From contig JAFZLC010000055.1 of the NCBI GenBank assembly GCA_017551675.1, positions 1 through 64,000 on the forward strand: DNA of 64,000 bases, read 5' to 3'. The DNA is from Paludibacteraceae bacterium. Lineage in GTDB: Bacteria > Bacteroidota > Bacteroidia > Bacteroidales > Paludibacteraceae. Of this stretch, positions 7,821 to 19,031 are shown piece by piece (position 1 is the stretch's first letter; the number at the start of each line of letters is the position of its first letter). A program made the position numbers and the translations under genes. Below the pieces are notes generated by a model. That model was not told the DNA's origin and ran no database searches. It saw nothing but the letters and a program-made list of their open reading frames with translations.

Positions 7821-8236
7821 TGATAGGAAGAATTGTATTGGACACAAATTGCCTGATTATGGCAATCTCCGCGAAAAAAACCTACCACAAAATATGGGAA
7901 TCCTTCTTGAAAGGAGATTTTGAGCTTTGCATCAGCAATGAAATTTTGGAAGAATATGAGGAAGTAATTGCAAGGAACATTAGTAATAAAGTATCAGAAA
8001 TAGTCATATACACTTTATTAACAAGAAAAAATGTCAAACGGTTTGACCCCCATTTTCGATTCAATTTAATCAAGCAAGATATGGATGACAATAAATTTGT
8101 TGATTGCGCAATCGTGGCAAATGCAAAATGCATCGTTTCGGAAGACCATCACTTTGACATTCTAAAAAACATAGATTTCCCCAAAGTTAACGTTTTAGGA
8201 ATTGACGAGTTTGTGAAACAACTAAGAGAAGGATAG
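7817..8236 (+). CDS. PIN-domain toxin of a toxin-antitoxin system (PIN_3/COG1569 type)
   Basis: The 139-residue PIN domain keeps its acidic residues: D9 in VLDTN, E42/E46 in SNEILEEYEE, D91 and D96 in DDNKFVDCAI, and D110/D114 in SEDHHFD. These bind Mg and cut RNA in characterised toxins. The gene overlaps the preceding small gene by four bases and ends before a strong terminator, so the pair forms a compact two-gene operon. The RNA target cannot be inferred. Nearby intergenic repeats fit a genomic spot tolerant of insertion. Confidence 0.85.
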   Translation: MMIGRIVLDTNCLIMAISAKKTYHKIWESFLKGDFELCISNEILEEYEEVIARNISNKVSEIVIYTLLTRKNVKRFDPHFRFNLIKQDMDDNKFVDCAIVANAKCIVSEDHHFDILKNIDFPKVNVLGIDEFVKQLREG

Positions 8237-8275
8237 TCAACAAACAAAAAAGTCTCGACATGTATCATTATATAG

Positions 8276-8306
8276 AAAGCCGCATCCAATGGGTGCGGCT
8301 TTTATT
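8276..8306. terminator. Rho-independent terminator between convergent genes
   Basis: AAAGCCGCA (8276-8284) pairs with TGCGGCTTT (8294-8302), with TCC/GGG extending the stem around an AAT loop. T-rich sequence follows on the plus strand. It ends the toxin operon and may also stop minus-strand transcription of the sugar cassette. Confidence 0.75.
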
Positions 8307-8326
8307 TTTCATATCTGATAAACAAT

Positions 8327-9355
8327 TTAAATTTTCTTCCATTTTTCATCGCGAACCTTATAGATTCGTTCGATGATATCAATCACCTTCAAGCCTTCTA
8401 ACACGTTTGTGGTGATACTTCCGCATTCATTGAGTTTCTCCACCACATTTTGAATCACATAATGGTGATTCTGTGCAGATCCCTTGTATTCACCATAATC
8501 ATTAGGCGGATTACTTGGAGCCAATTCAGGCATCTCATAATCTTTGATGTGGCAATAAACCACTTCATTCATATATTGTCCTGCTACCTTTATCGTACCT
8601 TTTTCTCCAATGATGGTGATACTACTTTCCAGATTTGTATTCCAGACAGAAGTTGAATAATTCAGACAACCCATTCCTCCATTTATAAAATCGAAGGTTA
8701 CGACACCGCTGTCTTCAAAGTCTGTTAGTTGTTGATGATTAAAATCGTGGAAATTTCCATTGATATTGGTTATATCGCCAAACAGCCAATACATGATGTC
8801 GATGAAGTGTGAGAACTGAGTGAAGAGTGTTCCTCCATCCAATGTTCCATCACCATGCCAGTTTCCTTTCTTATAGTATCGCTCATCACGATTCCAAAAG
8901 CAATTGAGTTGCACCATATAGATATCACCCAATAGTTTATTGGTAATGACCTCTTTCAACCAAACAGAAGGTGGAGAATAGCGGTTTTGCATGACACAGA
9001 AGACATGTCTCGACACCTCCAACGATTTGAAGACTACCTTTTCCGCATCATTTTTCTTCAAGGCGATGGGTTTTTCCAACACCACATGGTATTTATGTTC
9101 CAACGCTTTTATCGCATATTCCGCATGATAAGCATTCGGAGTACAGATATTCACCACATCTAGATCCAAGCCTGCATCCAACAGTTCGTCTATCGAACGG
9201 AAATAAGGTACGTTTATATCAGCCAAGCCCACTTCCTCCTTAGGCAATATATCACAAACGGCTACCAATTCGGCGTTTTCATTCCGACGTATCATCTCTG
9301 CATGTCGTTTTCCGATATGCCCCTGACCAATCACGGCGAATTTAATCTTTTTCAT
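8327..9355 (-). CDS. Gfo/Idh/MocA oxidoreductase, WbpB/WlbA-like
   Basis: This 342-residue NAD-dependent oxidoreductase has the Rossmann motif GQGHIG (residues 10-15) and the catalytic EKP motif (94-96). It is the third gene of a cassette whose other members resemble WbpE and WbpD. In that pathway WbpB/WlbA oxidises the 3-position of UDP-N-acetylglucosaminuronic acid before transamination. It starts two bases after the stop of the acetyltransferase gene, so the genes are translationally close. The specific substrate is inferred from context; the family as a whole is broad. Confidence 0.85.
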   Translation of the reverse strand: MKKIKFAVIGQGHIGKRHAEMIRRNENAELVAVCDILPKEEVGLADINVPYFRSIDELLDAGLDLDVVNICTPNAYHAEYAIKALEHKYHVVLEKPIALKKNDAEKVVFKSLEVSRHVFCVMQNRYSPPSVWLKEVITNKLLGDIYMVQLNCFWNRDERYYKKGNWHGDGTLDGGTLFTQFSHFIDIMYWLFGDITNINGNFHDFNHQQLTDFEDSGVVTFDFINGGMGCLNYSTSVWNTNLESSITIIGEKGTIKVAGQYMNEVVYCHIKDYEMPELAPSNPPNDYGEYKGSAQNHHYVIQNVVEKLNECGSITTNVLEGLKVIDIIERIYKVRDEKWKKI

Positions 9356-9357
9356 AC

Positions 9358-9933
9358 TTACTCAACTCTTTTTACGAAATCATTCTGCAATTGGTAACGC
9401 TGTCCGGTCTCCGAACATGTAGCGTACCCCTTATCATCAAATTCTAATTTCATTCCATGTTCACTCACCCACCCAATTTGTTTGGCTGGATTGCCTACCA
9501 CCAAGGCATACGGTTTCACATCCTTCGTTATCACCGCACCTGCTCCTATCATGGCGTAGGCTCCTATCTTATGACCACAAACAATAGTGGCATTGGCACC
9601 TATGGATGCGCCCTTACACACCAATGTCTCTCTAAATTCATCTTTTCGACAAATGAAACTGCGAGGGTTGATTACGTTTGTGAAGACCATCGAGGGTCCC
9701 AGAAACACATCATCCTCACAAATCACGCCAGTATAAACAGATACATTGTTCTGTATTCTTACATTTTTACCTAATACAACCTTGGGCGATATGACAACAT
9801 TCTGTCCTATGTTACACCCTTCTCCAATCACGCTATCCGCCATGATATGAGTGAAATGCCATATTCTTGTTCCCTTTCCAATAACACAAGGGGCATCAAC
9901 AACGGCTGTATTATGTACAAAGTAATCTAACAT
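9358..9933 (-). CDS. Left-handed beta-helix N-acetyltransferase, WbpD/WlbB-like
   Basis: The 191-residue protein consists of hexapeptide repeats (GKGTRIWHFTHIMADSVIGEGCNIGQNVVI, then HKIGAYAMIGAGAVITKDV), the left-handed beta-helix fold of sugar acetyltransferases. WIG/WHF and NVINPRSF features match the UDP-2-acetamido-3-amino-2,3-dideoxyglucuronate N-acetyltransferases. It overlaps the end of the aminotransferase gene by seven bases and precedes the oxidoreductase, so it likely acetylates the amino group that the aminotransferase installs, using acetyl-CoA. Confidence 0.87.
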   Translation of the reverse strand: MLDYFVHNTAVVDAPCVIGKGTRIWHFTHIMADSVIGEGCNIGQNVVISPKVVLGKNVRIQNNVSVYTGVICEDDVFLGPSMVFTNVINPRSFICRKDEFRETLVCKGASIGANATIVCGHKIGAYAMIGAGAVITKDVKPYALVVGNPAKQIGWVSEHGMKLEFDDKGYATCSETGQRYQLQNDFVKRVE

Positions 9934-11063
9934 TGGCTCTGAAAAAAATCCTTTATTACTTGAACGATATATTGTAACTGTTCGTCATCCAATTCTGTAT
10001 GCATAGGGAGTGACAACACCGTCTGCGACAATCTTTCCGCTACAGGGAAATCACCTTCTCCATATCGATCACTCTGATAGGCTTTCTGCAGATGAAGCGG
10101 TATCGGATAATAAATCATGGATGGTATCTCATGTTCCTTTAGATAGGCCTGCAATTGGTCTCGTCGTCCATCCGTCACCTGCAAGGTGTATTGATGAAAG
10201 ACATGCGTACTCTTCTCTCCTATCTGTGGCAAAATCAGTTCTTTTACCGACTGTAGTGAACGAGTATAATATGCAGCAGCTGCCTGTCTTTTCTCGGTGT
10301 ACTCCATCAAACGACGCAGTTTCACATCCAACACGGCCGCCTGAATACTATCCAATCGAGAATTCACACCTACTCGATCATGATGATAACGCACCTTCAT
10401 TCCATGATTGGCAATGCAACGTATCTTCTCCGCTAAATCGTCATCATTTGTAAATAAAGCGCCGCCATCTCCATAGCAACCTAAGTTTTTCGAAGGAAAG
10501 AAAGAGGTACAACCAATATGTCCCATGCATCCTGAAAGGCAACTCTCTCCGTTACTGAATGTATAACGCGATGCAATAGACTGACACGCATCCTCCACCA
10601 CATACAAATGGTGTTCTTTGGCAATGGATAAGATTTGTTCCATATCTGCGTTTTGTCCAAACAGATGTACGGGAACGATGGCTTTCGTCTTCGGTGTAAT
10701 CACCTTTTTCAAAGAATCAACAGAGATGCAAAAAGTCTTCGGATCAACATCCACCAAAACGGGAGTCAAGCCAAGCAAAGCTACCACCTCAGCCGTAGCA
10801 ATGAATGTGAAGGTGGGAGTGATGACCTCATCACCCGGTTTCAGGTCGAGAGACATCAATGCAATCTGCAAGGCATCCGTTCCATTACCAACAGGAATTA
10901 CGTGTTTCACATGTAAAAACTCTTCCAAATGGTGTTGAAACTCAGTCACCTTCGCACCCTTAACAAAGGCTGCACTATCGATGACCGACTGGATTGCTTC
11001 ATCAACTTCCGATTTTATATGTGAGTACTGACCACGGAGGTCAACCATTTCTATTTTTCGCAT
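9927..11063 (-). CDS. DegT/DnrJ/EryC1 sugar aminotransferase, WbpE/WlbC-like
   Basis: The 378-residue PLP enzyme carries the DegT family signature with the cofactor lysine at about residue 192 (FFPSKNLGCYGDGG), preceded by EDACQSIAS. It starts MVDLRGQYSHIKSEVDEAI, typical of nucleotide-sugar 3-aminotransferases. It is the first gene of the cassette. With the WbpD- and WbpB-like genes it would make a 2,3-diamino sugar for surface glycans. The dehydrogenase (WbpA) and epimerase (WbpI) steps and any glycosyltransferase are missing from this window, so the cassette is an island away from a surface-polysaccharide locus. Confidence 0.88.
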   Translation of the reverse strand: MRKIEMVDLRGQYSHIKSEVDEAIQSVIDSAAFVKGAKVTEFQHHLEEFLHVKHVIPVGNGTDALQIALMSLDLKPGDEVITPTFTFIATAEVVALLGLTPVLVDVDPKTFCISVDSLKKVITPKTKAIVPVHLFGQNADMEQILSIAKEHHLYVVEDACQSIASRYTFSNGESCLSGCMGHIGCTSFFPSKNLGCYGDGGALFTNDDDLAEKIRCIANHGMKVRYHHDRVGVNSRLDSIQAAVLDVKLRRLMEYTEKRQAAAAYYTRSLQSVKELILPQIGEKSTHVFHQYTLQVTDGRRDQLQAYLKEHEIPSMIYYPIPLHLQKAYQSDRYGEGDFPVAERLSQTVLSLPMHTELDDEQLQYIVQVIKDFFQSQC

Positions 11064-11154
11064 ATCAACATCACAAATAATAGGGATTTACCTATTTCTC
11101 CGTAAAGATAATAGTTTGGTTGATTTTTGAAAAATTTTTTGAGAAATTTCTATT

Positions 11155-11171
11155 GGTGGGTTCGATAAATT
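11155..11171 (+). repeat. Dispersed 17-base intergenic motif (GGTGGGTTCGATAAATT)
   Basis: One mismatch from the consensus GGTGGGTTCTATAAATT. Located between divergent genes, 92 bases upstream of the sugar cassette start. Confidence 0.5.
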
Positions 11172-11239
11172 CACATCCGAGTATAAAGGGCTCATATAAA
11201 AAAGAAAAATGAAGAATCGAACATAAATAGTTTTTTTTT

Positions 11240-11247
11240 ATAACTTT
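11240..11247 (+). promoter_or_regulatory. -7 promoter element for the small membrane-protein gene
   Basis: TAACTTTG matches TAnnTTTG and is 34 bases before the start at 11281. A -33 element is not clear. Confidence 0.45.
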
Positions 11248-11280
11248 GGCAAATAGTCTAACAAGTTAACACAAACCCAT

Positions 11281-11613
11281 ATGGCATACATTCCCACCCA
11301 AAATTTCCATGAATTCATTTTGAAGGAACTTATTGAAAAAAAGAATTTATCATTAAAAGAAGTAAAAGAGGAATTGATTAAACTTGAAATAGATGCCTCA
11401 AAAGTAGATTTGATCATCAATGATTTAATGCCTCAAATAAAAAAGCTGAAAAGGAAGAATGCTTTCATTACTATCATAACTGGTTTTATTCTCATAATAG
11501 TATCTATATTGCTACTTTTTCTATCGGGAGGTTTCTTTTTCTATGGTATAATGATTTTTGGTATAATTGCAATTATATACGGAATCATAACGCTAATTAA
11601 ATTTTCATTCTAA
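11281..11613 (+). CDS. Small membrane protein of unknown function
   Basis: This 110-residue protein has a charged helical N-terminal half (about residues 1-60, with LKELIEKKNLSLKEVKEEL) and two membrane helices at roughly 62-82 and 86-106. It resembles no family I recognise. The start at 11281 follows a -7 element. The downstream gene is also a small membrane protein, 101 bases away, but there is no sign that they work together. Confidence 0.65.
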   Translation: MAYIPTQNFHEFILKELIEKKNLSLKEVKEELIKLEIDASKVDLIINDLMPQIKKLKRKNAFITIITGFILIIVSILLLFLSGGFFFYGIMIFGIIAIIYGIITLIKFSF

Positions 11614-11714
11614 AAAAGGCGTTTAAAAACAATATGAAAAGCTATTGTGAATTTAAGCAACTAACCTTCGTTTTCTGATAGCTACTTTCTTACCATCACT
11701 CTAAAGTACAAAAC

Positions 11715-12296
11715 ATGGATTCAAAGAATAAAGACACACATATAGCAAGCATAAGATTAATACATACGATAGTGTGTATGTTAGTCACCGCAATCGGAGG
11801 ATTCTATCTGATGAGCAGACTTGACATATACTACAACGGAAACGGACCTAAGTGTGGCTTTCATATATTTTCATGGCTAATTCCACTTGCTATGTTTGTT
11901 GTGTTGGATCTGCTTGGGTTTTACGTTATCCATAGAGTTGCGCAGAAAAGTCACAACAAGGATTTTTCCATATTAGACAAGTGTATGTTAGCTGTATTAT
12001 TGATTGCAATGCTCTTTTTTACGTATATTTTTTTCAAAAATGATTCATTTCTCCTTTACTTCCCCATACCTTTGTATTTAATAGGCTTCGGACTGATATT
12101 AAGAAAAACATACACAGGTTCTGGTAAAATAACCATTCCTGTTATTATCTGGAAGATATTTCCGCTATTAATTTCTCTGATAAAAGGCGTCCTAGTTTTA
12201 TACATATCTTTTTTAATCATCGCTATCGTCTGTGGAGGAATCAGTTGGATTTGCGATAGAAAGATTTCATCGATGTTATCTGAAGAAGATGCATAA
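11715..12296 (+). CDS. Multi-spanning membrane protein of unknown function
   Basis: The 193-residue protein has about five predicted membrane helices (near residues 14-34, 48-70, 90-108, 115-130 and 145-175) and a short charged C-terminus. I do not recognise the family. Codon use looks like its neighbours. It is convergent with the STM3941-like gene at 12387. Confidence 0.6.
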   Translation: MDSKNKDTHIASIRLIHTIVCMLVTAIGGFYLMSRLDIYYNGNGPKCGFHIFSWLIPLAMFVVLDLLGFYVIHRVAQKSHNKDFSILDKCMLAVLLIAMLFFTYIFFKNDSFLLYFPIPLYLIGFGLILRKTYTGSGKITIPVIIWKIFPLLISLIKGVLVLYISFLIIAIVCGGISWICDRKISSMLSEEDA

Positions 12297-12386
12297 AGGA
12301 GATATTTTACAATCCCGGTCACATCAAATTTAATTAGATTGAGGATATTTAGTTTAGGTGATTTTTGGAATTTTTTCGAAGAATTT

Positions 12387-12914
12387 CTATTGTTGGCTTC
12401 TATTATACGCTTCCAACCTCTCGTTCAGCAGGTCACATAGTTCTTGTGCTTTCATATTCGAACCTACAGTAGATAGCACTTCCTGAGCATTTATCGCTTG
12501 CTTGTTGAAAGATCGGAGAATTCGACTAATGACACCTGACTCATTCATCTTATGCAACTCCACATTGGGTTTGTAATGTATGGCAATAAGTTTCTGATGG
12601 TTCACTTTTTTCAACGTAAATGATTTCACATCAGCAAAATTGACAACGAACGATCTTATACCATGATAAGTAACGCGTTCCGCTGTAATTGTCATAAAAG
12701 GCTCTGCACTCAGTATCCTTCTAAATGTGTTATAGAGCAAAACAAGACCTCCAACTCCAAAAAACACAACACCGAGCCATAGCATGATCGTATCATAATG
12801 ACTTACGTTATACCTACGATATAAGAAAAAGAGACCCGAAGCAGCGAATGCGAAGCATCCTAAGGTCATCAGGATCATCCGCAAATGAGATTGGTAAATT
12901 CTTATTTCATCCAT
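12387..12914 (-). CDS. STM3941-like membrane protein
   Basis: The 175-residue protein has two membrane helices (about 11-30 and 40-60; LWLGVVFFGVGGLVLLY) followed by a beta-rich soluble part (FMTITAERVTYHGIRSFVVNFADVKSF) resembling a PH-like bacterial domain. The layout matches the small STM3941 family, whose function is unknown. It lies 24 bases downstream of truA on the same strand and could be its last operon partner. Confidence 0.65.
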   Translation of the reverse strand: MDEIRIYQSHLRMILMTLGCFAFAASGLFFLYRRYNVSHYDTIMLWLGVVFFGVGGLVLLYNTFRRILSAEPFMTITAERVTYHGIRSFVVNFADVKSFTLKKVNHQKLIAIHYKPNVELHKMNESGVISRILRSFNKQAINAQEVLSTVGSNMKAQELCDLLNERLEAYNRSQQ

Positions 12915-12938
12915 ACTTTTTATTAGGTGAGGTTATAT

Positions 12939-13667
12939 TTAATACTCCACATCCACCAGAAATAACCCTTGTGCAGGTACCGACATGCCAGCAGCACAGC
13001 GATCTTTCTTTTCAATGATGTCGCAAAACTGATCAACAGTTAGTTTGCCCTTCCCCACCTCAATCAACGTACCCACAATGGCGCGCACCATATTGCGTAA
13101 GAAACGGTTGGCTTTTATGGTAAAGACCATGCCATATTCCGTGGGTTCCCATTGAGCATGATAGATTGTGCAATTGTTGGTCTTCACATCTGTATGCACC
13201 TTTGAGAAACTTGTGAAATCAGTGTAATTCATCAACTTACCAGCGGCTTCATTCATGGCGTTCATATCCAATGCGAATGTGTATTTGGCTGAATAATCTG
13301 AAAGAAATGCGGATTTCTTTGTGGTGATATAATATTTATACGTTCTCGATTTAGCACTAAACCTTGCATGACAATCAGGCGCCACCTCGTAGATTGAATC
13401 AACGGCAATATCCTTCGGCAGCATGTTGTTCAACTTACTGACAATCAAATTTGTATCATCTATTTTCTCCTCCACGTCAAAATGTGCAAACATGCATTTG
13501 GCATGCACACCAGCATCCGTGCGCCCTGCACCGACCAATTCAATGGGGCGACGCAAGACCACCGACATGGTTTGGGTCAGTTCAGACTGCACCGAAACGT
13601 CGTTTGGCTGTTCTTGCCAGCCATGATAATTTGTACCTTTATAAGAGAATTTGATGAAGTAACGCAA
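12939..13667 (-). CDS. truA: tRNA pseudouridine(38-40) synthase TruA
   Basis: The 242-residue protein has the TruA active-site motif GRTDAGVHA with catalytic D51, the N-terminal YKGTNYHGWQ motif and the C-terminal FLRNMVRAIVGTLIEVGKGK motif. TruA isomerises uridines 38-40 in the anticodon arm of many tRNAs. Its start is 10 bases after the dapA stop, so both are likely in one transcript. Confidence 0.95.
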   Translation of the reverse strand: MRYFIKFSYKGTNYHGWQEQPNDVSVQSELTQTMSVVLRRPIELVGAGRTDAGVHAKCMFAHFDVEEKIDDTNLIVSKLNNMLPKDIAVDSIYEVAPDCHARFSAKSRTYKYYITTKKSAFLSDYSAKYTFALDMNAMNEAAGKLMNYTDFTSFSKVHTDVKTNNCTIYHAQWEPTEYGMVFTIKANRFLRNMVRAIVGTLIEVGKGKLTVDQFCDIIEKKDRCAAGMSVPAQGLFLVDVEY

Positions 13668-13677
13668 AATGGAAGAA

Positions 13678-14571
13678 TTAACATTTCACATTCAATCCCT
13701 TCAACACCTCACGAATTTTCTCGTAAGTAACCATTCGAGTTGGAACAAGTGGCAAACGCAACTTGTTTTGAATATAGCCCATCAATGAAAGCATACACTT
13801 TGCACCCGCAGGATTACCATCCACGAACAACAGATCGAACAAATCTGTAAACTTCTGATGAATCACACGAGCTGATTCGTAATCACCTTGCAGACTCAAT
13901 CGAACCATGCGACCAAACTCCTTAGGGAAAGCATTTCCAATAACAGAAATCACGCCTTGCGCACCCATTGTAATCAACGGATACGTAATACCATCATCAC
14001 CAGAGATGACTATGAAATCCTTTGGTTTACGTTTGATGATATCATTAATCTGATCCATATTTCCGCAAGCCTCCTTGATGGCGATGATGTTCTCAAATTC
14101 ACGCGCCAAACGGATGGTGGTATCAGGCAACATATTCACACCTGTTCGACCAGGAATATTGTATAAAATCACAGGCACCTTAGATGCCTCTGATATTGCC
14201 TTAAAATGTTGATAAATACCCTCTTGAGATGGTTTGTTATAGTAAGGAACGACAGACAAGATGGCATCGATGCCAGTAAAGTCATCGTTTTTCAATTTCT
14301 CAACAATTCCTCTTGTATTATTTCCTCCACAACCAAGGACAATTGGCACTTTGCCATTTACCTTATTCAGGACAAATTGAATGACAGACTTCTTTTCTTC
14401 TTCCGATAACGTTGGGGTTTCTGCTGTCGTACCCAGCACAACAAGATAGTCTATACCATTTTGGAGCTGATAATCCAAAAGGTTTCCGAGTGCATTAAAA
14501 TCTATGCTCTCATCTTCGTTAAATGGAGTGATTAGAGCTATGCCTAATCCTGTAAATTTTGTCTGTGTCAT
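13678..14571 (-). CDS. dapA: 4-hydroxy-tetrahydrodipicolinate synthase
   Basis: This 297-residue aldolase-type barrel has the Schiff-base lysine K166 (AIKEACG), Y137 (YNIPGRTGVNM) and the GTTAETPTL pyruvate-binding loop. It condenses pyruvate and aspartate semialdehyde, the first committed step to lysine and diaminopimelate. It sits between an uncharacterised gene and truA on the minus strand. Confidence 0.95.
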   Translation of the reverse strand: MTQTKFTGLGIALITPFNEDESIDFNALGNLLDYQLQNGIDYLVVLGTTAETPTLSEEEKKSVIQFVLNKVNGKVPIVLGCGGNNTRGIVEKLKNDDFTGIDAILSVVPYYNKPSQEGIYQHFKAISEASKVPVILYNIPGRTGVNMLPDTTIRLAREFENIIAIKEACGNMDQINDIIKRKPKDFIVISGDDGITYPLITMGAQGVISVIGNAFPKEFGRMVRLSLQGDYESARVIHQKFTDLFDLLFVDGNPAGAKCMLSLMGYIQNKLRLPLVPTRMVTYEKIREVLKGLNVKC

Positions 14572-14628
14572 CTTTTTCTTCTACCATATCTAATGGAATG
14601 CAAAATTATAAAAAATTCTATGCATTCT

Positions 14629-15165
14629 CTAATTTTTGGTTTTTATCGTTTTTAGATAATATAAAATTTGTTCCAACAAATCCACACGAGAGAGGGTCTC
14701 TGTCGGACTTATCTCCAAATCATATAGGGAATAGTTCTCTTTTTTCTTTCCACAGCGACAACGAGATTTGGATATTCCTGCCAAATATTTGAGTGGAAAA
14801 TTCTCCTTTAATGTCAGGTCTATCATCACATCCGACTTGTCTGCGATATACCTTCCCTTGATTATTTTATTGGGGATGGAAAACAATGTGAGCGACTTAG
14901 GATTCAAATATGTCACTTTTTCTGAATCCTGACGAAGATACTCCTTTGATGAGACGAAACACCAGATACTCACAACCTTATCTGAGAGAGTCTGCATAAT
15001 CTGATCCATCTCTGCATTATTGGGTCTTCCTTCATACGCCAATAGCACAGTGACCGTCTTGACATCATCCCAATTCAGAAATTGTTTTTCTCTTCTGAAC
15101 TTTTTGTCAGATTCACTTAACTTTATTTGCCAATCAACATATTTTCTCTTTAGCTCTTCAAGCAT
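14629..15165 (-). CDS. Conserved uncharacterised protein (possibly DUF6913)
   Basis: The 178-residue soluble protein has no membrane segment or signal peptide. Its sequence (KTVTVLLAYEGRPNNAEMDQIMQTL, then CRCGKKKENYSLYDLEIS) is not an enzyme motif I can identify. It starts 13 bases after the ligA stop and sits between ligA and dapA, a place where Bacteroidales often carry a protein now labelled DUF6913; that label is from memory. The CRCGKK segment might bind a metal, but two cysteines are too few to claim it. Confidence 0.75.
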   Translation of the reverse strand: MLEELKRKYVDWQIKLSESDKKFRREKQFLNWDDVKTVTVLLAYEGRPNNAEMDQIMQTLSDKVVSIWCFVSSKEYLRQDSEKVTYLNPKSLTLFSIPNKIIKGRYIADKSDVMIDLTLKENFPLKYLAGISKSRCRCGKKKENYSLYDLEISPTETLSRVDLLEQILYYLKTIKTKN

Positions 15166-15178
15166 TCCGTTTTCCCTC

Positions 15179-17218
<2,040 letters not shown>

Positions 17219-17228
17219 TCAATACTGA

Positions 17229-18176
17229 TTAAAGACCGTTCGCCAACAAATAGCGTTCTGCATCCTTTGCTGCCTTACATCCGCTAGCCGCAGCTGTAAT
17301 TGCCTGACGATAAGATGGGTCAGCCACGTCACCCGCAGCATATACACCCGGAATATTCGTTTGTGCTGTAGCACCTTTCGTCTTAATATAACCTTCTGCA
17401 TCGAGATCAAGATACTCTGCGAAAAGGCCTGAATTAGGATGATGACCGATAGCCAAGAAGAGTCCGTCGACAGGTATGCTATATTCTTCCTGATTAGCTT
17501 CTCCTCTGTTTTTAAGTAATAGAGCAGACTCCACACCATTTCCGCCATCCAATCCTATCACCTCATGTTTATAGAGAATCTCTATTTTCTCGTTGTTGAT
17601 TACTCTCTCTTTCATCACATTAGAAGCTCTCAACTTATCCTTTCGAACTGCCAAGTAAACCTTCGCACACATTCTTGAAAGATAAAGAGCATCCTCGCAT
17701 GCGGTATCTCCACCACCGACCACGATTACGGTCTTCTTACGATAGAAGAAGCCATCACAAGTGGCACAAGCAGAAACGCCCATACCTGCATATTTCTTCT
17801 CATCATCCAAACCTAAATATTTAGCAGAAGCACCAGTAGAGATGATCACCGTCGTAGCCTCAATCTGTTTCTCTCCATCTATGGTTATGATGTTATGATT
17901 AGGTTTCAATACCGCTTTCGTAGCCATTCCCAAACGAATATCCGTTCCAAAACGAATGGCTTGCTTACGAATATCCTCCATCATCTCCGGTCCGGATATG
18001 CCGTTAGGATAACCCGGGAAATTCTCAATTTCCGTAGTAGTTGTTAATTGACCACCTGGCAAGATTCCTTCGTATAAGACAGGAGACAAGTTTGCTCTCG
18101 CCGCATAGATTGCAGCCGTATATCCTGCAGGACCAGATCCTATAATCAAACACCTTACTTTTTCTATTTCTGCCAT
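17229..18176 (-). CDS. trxB: Thioredoxin-disulfide reductase
   Basis: The 315-residue flavoprotein has the FAD motif GSGPAGYTAAIYAARA, the redox pair C137/C140 in CATCDGFF, the NADPH motif GGGDTACEDALYL and the C-terminal GVYAAGDVADPSYRQAITAAASG. It reduces thioredoxin with NADPH. The order trxB, lolA-like, ftsK on the minus strand is a common Bacteroidales arrangement as I recall. Confidence 0.96.
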   Translation of the reverse strand: MAEIEKVRCLIIGSGPAGYTAAIYAARANLSPVLYEGILPGGQLTTTTEIENFPGYPNGISGPEMMEDIRKQAIRFGTDIRLGMATKAVLKPNHNIITIDGEKQIEATTVIISTGASAKYLGLDDEKKYAGMGVSACATCDGFFYRKKTVIVVGGGDTACEDALYLSRMCAKVYLAVRKDKLRASNVMKERVINNEKIEILYKHEVIGLDGGNGVESALLLKNRGEANQEEYSIPVDGLFLAIGHHPNSGLFAEYLDLDAEGYIKTKGATAQTNIPGVYAAGDVADPSYRQAITAAASGCKAAKDAERYLLANGL

Positions 18177-18266
18177 ATTTTTATGGTATTAAATTAGATA
18201 TATAATAAAAAACCACGACTGTGATTTCCTTTAGATACTCACGCTATTAGTCTAATTATCTGAATA

Positions 18267-18920
18267 TTATCGTAGGTCTACCACCTCTACATTCGGATTC
18301 TTGGCAACATTGAAAACAAATAAGCTATCCGCCAAATCCTTCTTATATTCAATCTTTGACAATTGGAAATGGGTGATGATTCCATTCTTACCTTTTAGTA
18401 TGATGGTATTCAATTGCAATTCATCTTTTGTCATCAACAAGGTGATAATTGAATACTTACTATTCAAATCATTCGGATACAATTCAACCTTTTCCATTAT
18501 CTTGTTTCCAACCTTTTCCTCACCCAAATAACGCATCTTATAGTCTGTCTTGCAAGACTTCATCAACAGGATGGGATTGATCTCTTTCATATCCTCCTTC
18601 TCTGGGTTACTGATTGTTACTTCATTCTCTTTCTTCATCAACACATACTGCGTCTTACCATCAAAATAAGTATCCACATCCGCAAGAGAGAGTTTGAATT
18701 TCTCACCCTTTAGAAGAACATTACCCTGGAAGTTTTCACTCTTCTCATTTCTGGAATTTTCAACCTTGATAACAAAATCAGCCGACAATCCCTTCTTTGT
18801 CTCAAAAGCCACAATCGCCTTGTCCAACAAAGCTTTTGCCTTAGGATCCACAGCAGTCTCCTGTGCAAAAGAAAGAACGGAAATCAAAAATGATATAACT
18901 ATAAAAATTTGTCTTTTCAT
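18267..18920 (-). CDS. LolA-like outer-membrane lipoprotein carrier
   Basis: The 217-residue protein has a signal peptide (cleavage likely after FAQ, about residue 20) and a LolA-type beta structure (GLSADFVIKVENSRNEKSENFQGNVLLKGEKFKLSL, then DGKTQYVLMKKENEVTISNP). LolA ferries lipoproteins across the periplasm to the outer membrane. In Bacteroidota several LolA-like paralogues exist, so the core LolA role is likely but not certain. It lies downstream of ftsK on the same strand. Confidence 0.85.
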   Translation of the reverse strand: MKRQIFIVISFLISVLSFAQETAVDPKAKALLDKAIVAFETKKGLSADFVIKVENSRNEKSENFQGNVLLKGEKFKLSLADVDTYFDGKTQYVLMKKENEVTISNPEKEDMKEINPILLMKSCKTDYKMRYLGEEKVGNKIMEKVELYPNDLNSKYSIITLLMTKDELQLNTIILKGKNGIITHFQLSKIEYKKDLADSLFVFNVAKNPNVEVVDLR

Positions 18921-18984
18921 ACGAAATCTTTTTTTACGGGAATCAGAGCGTTCCCAAAATTAAAGAATAAATTGTTACGTTAAA

Positions 18985-19001
18985 GGCGGGTTCTATAAAT
19001 T
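18985..19001 (+). repeat. Dispersed 17-base intergenic motif (GGCGGGTTCTATAAATT)
   Basis: One mismatch from the consensus GGTGGGTTCTATAAATT. Lies in the gap between ftsK and the lolA-like gene. Confidence 0.5.
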
Positions 19002-19031
19002 TATTTCGTAGGATTATAGAACACCCCTAAA

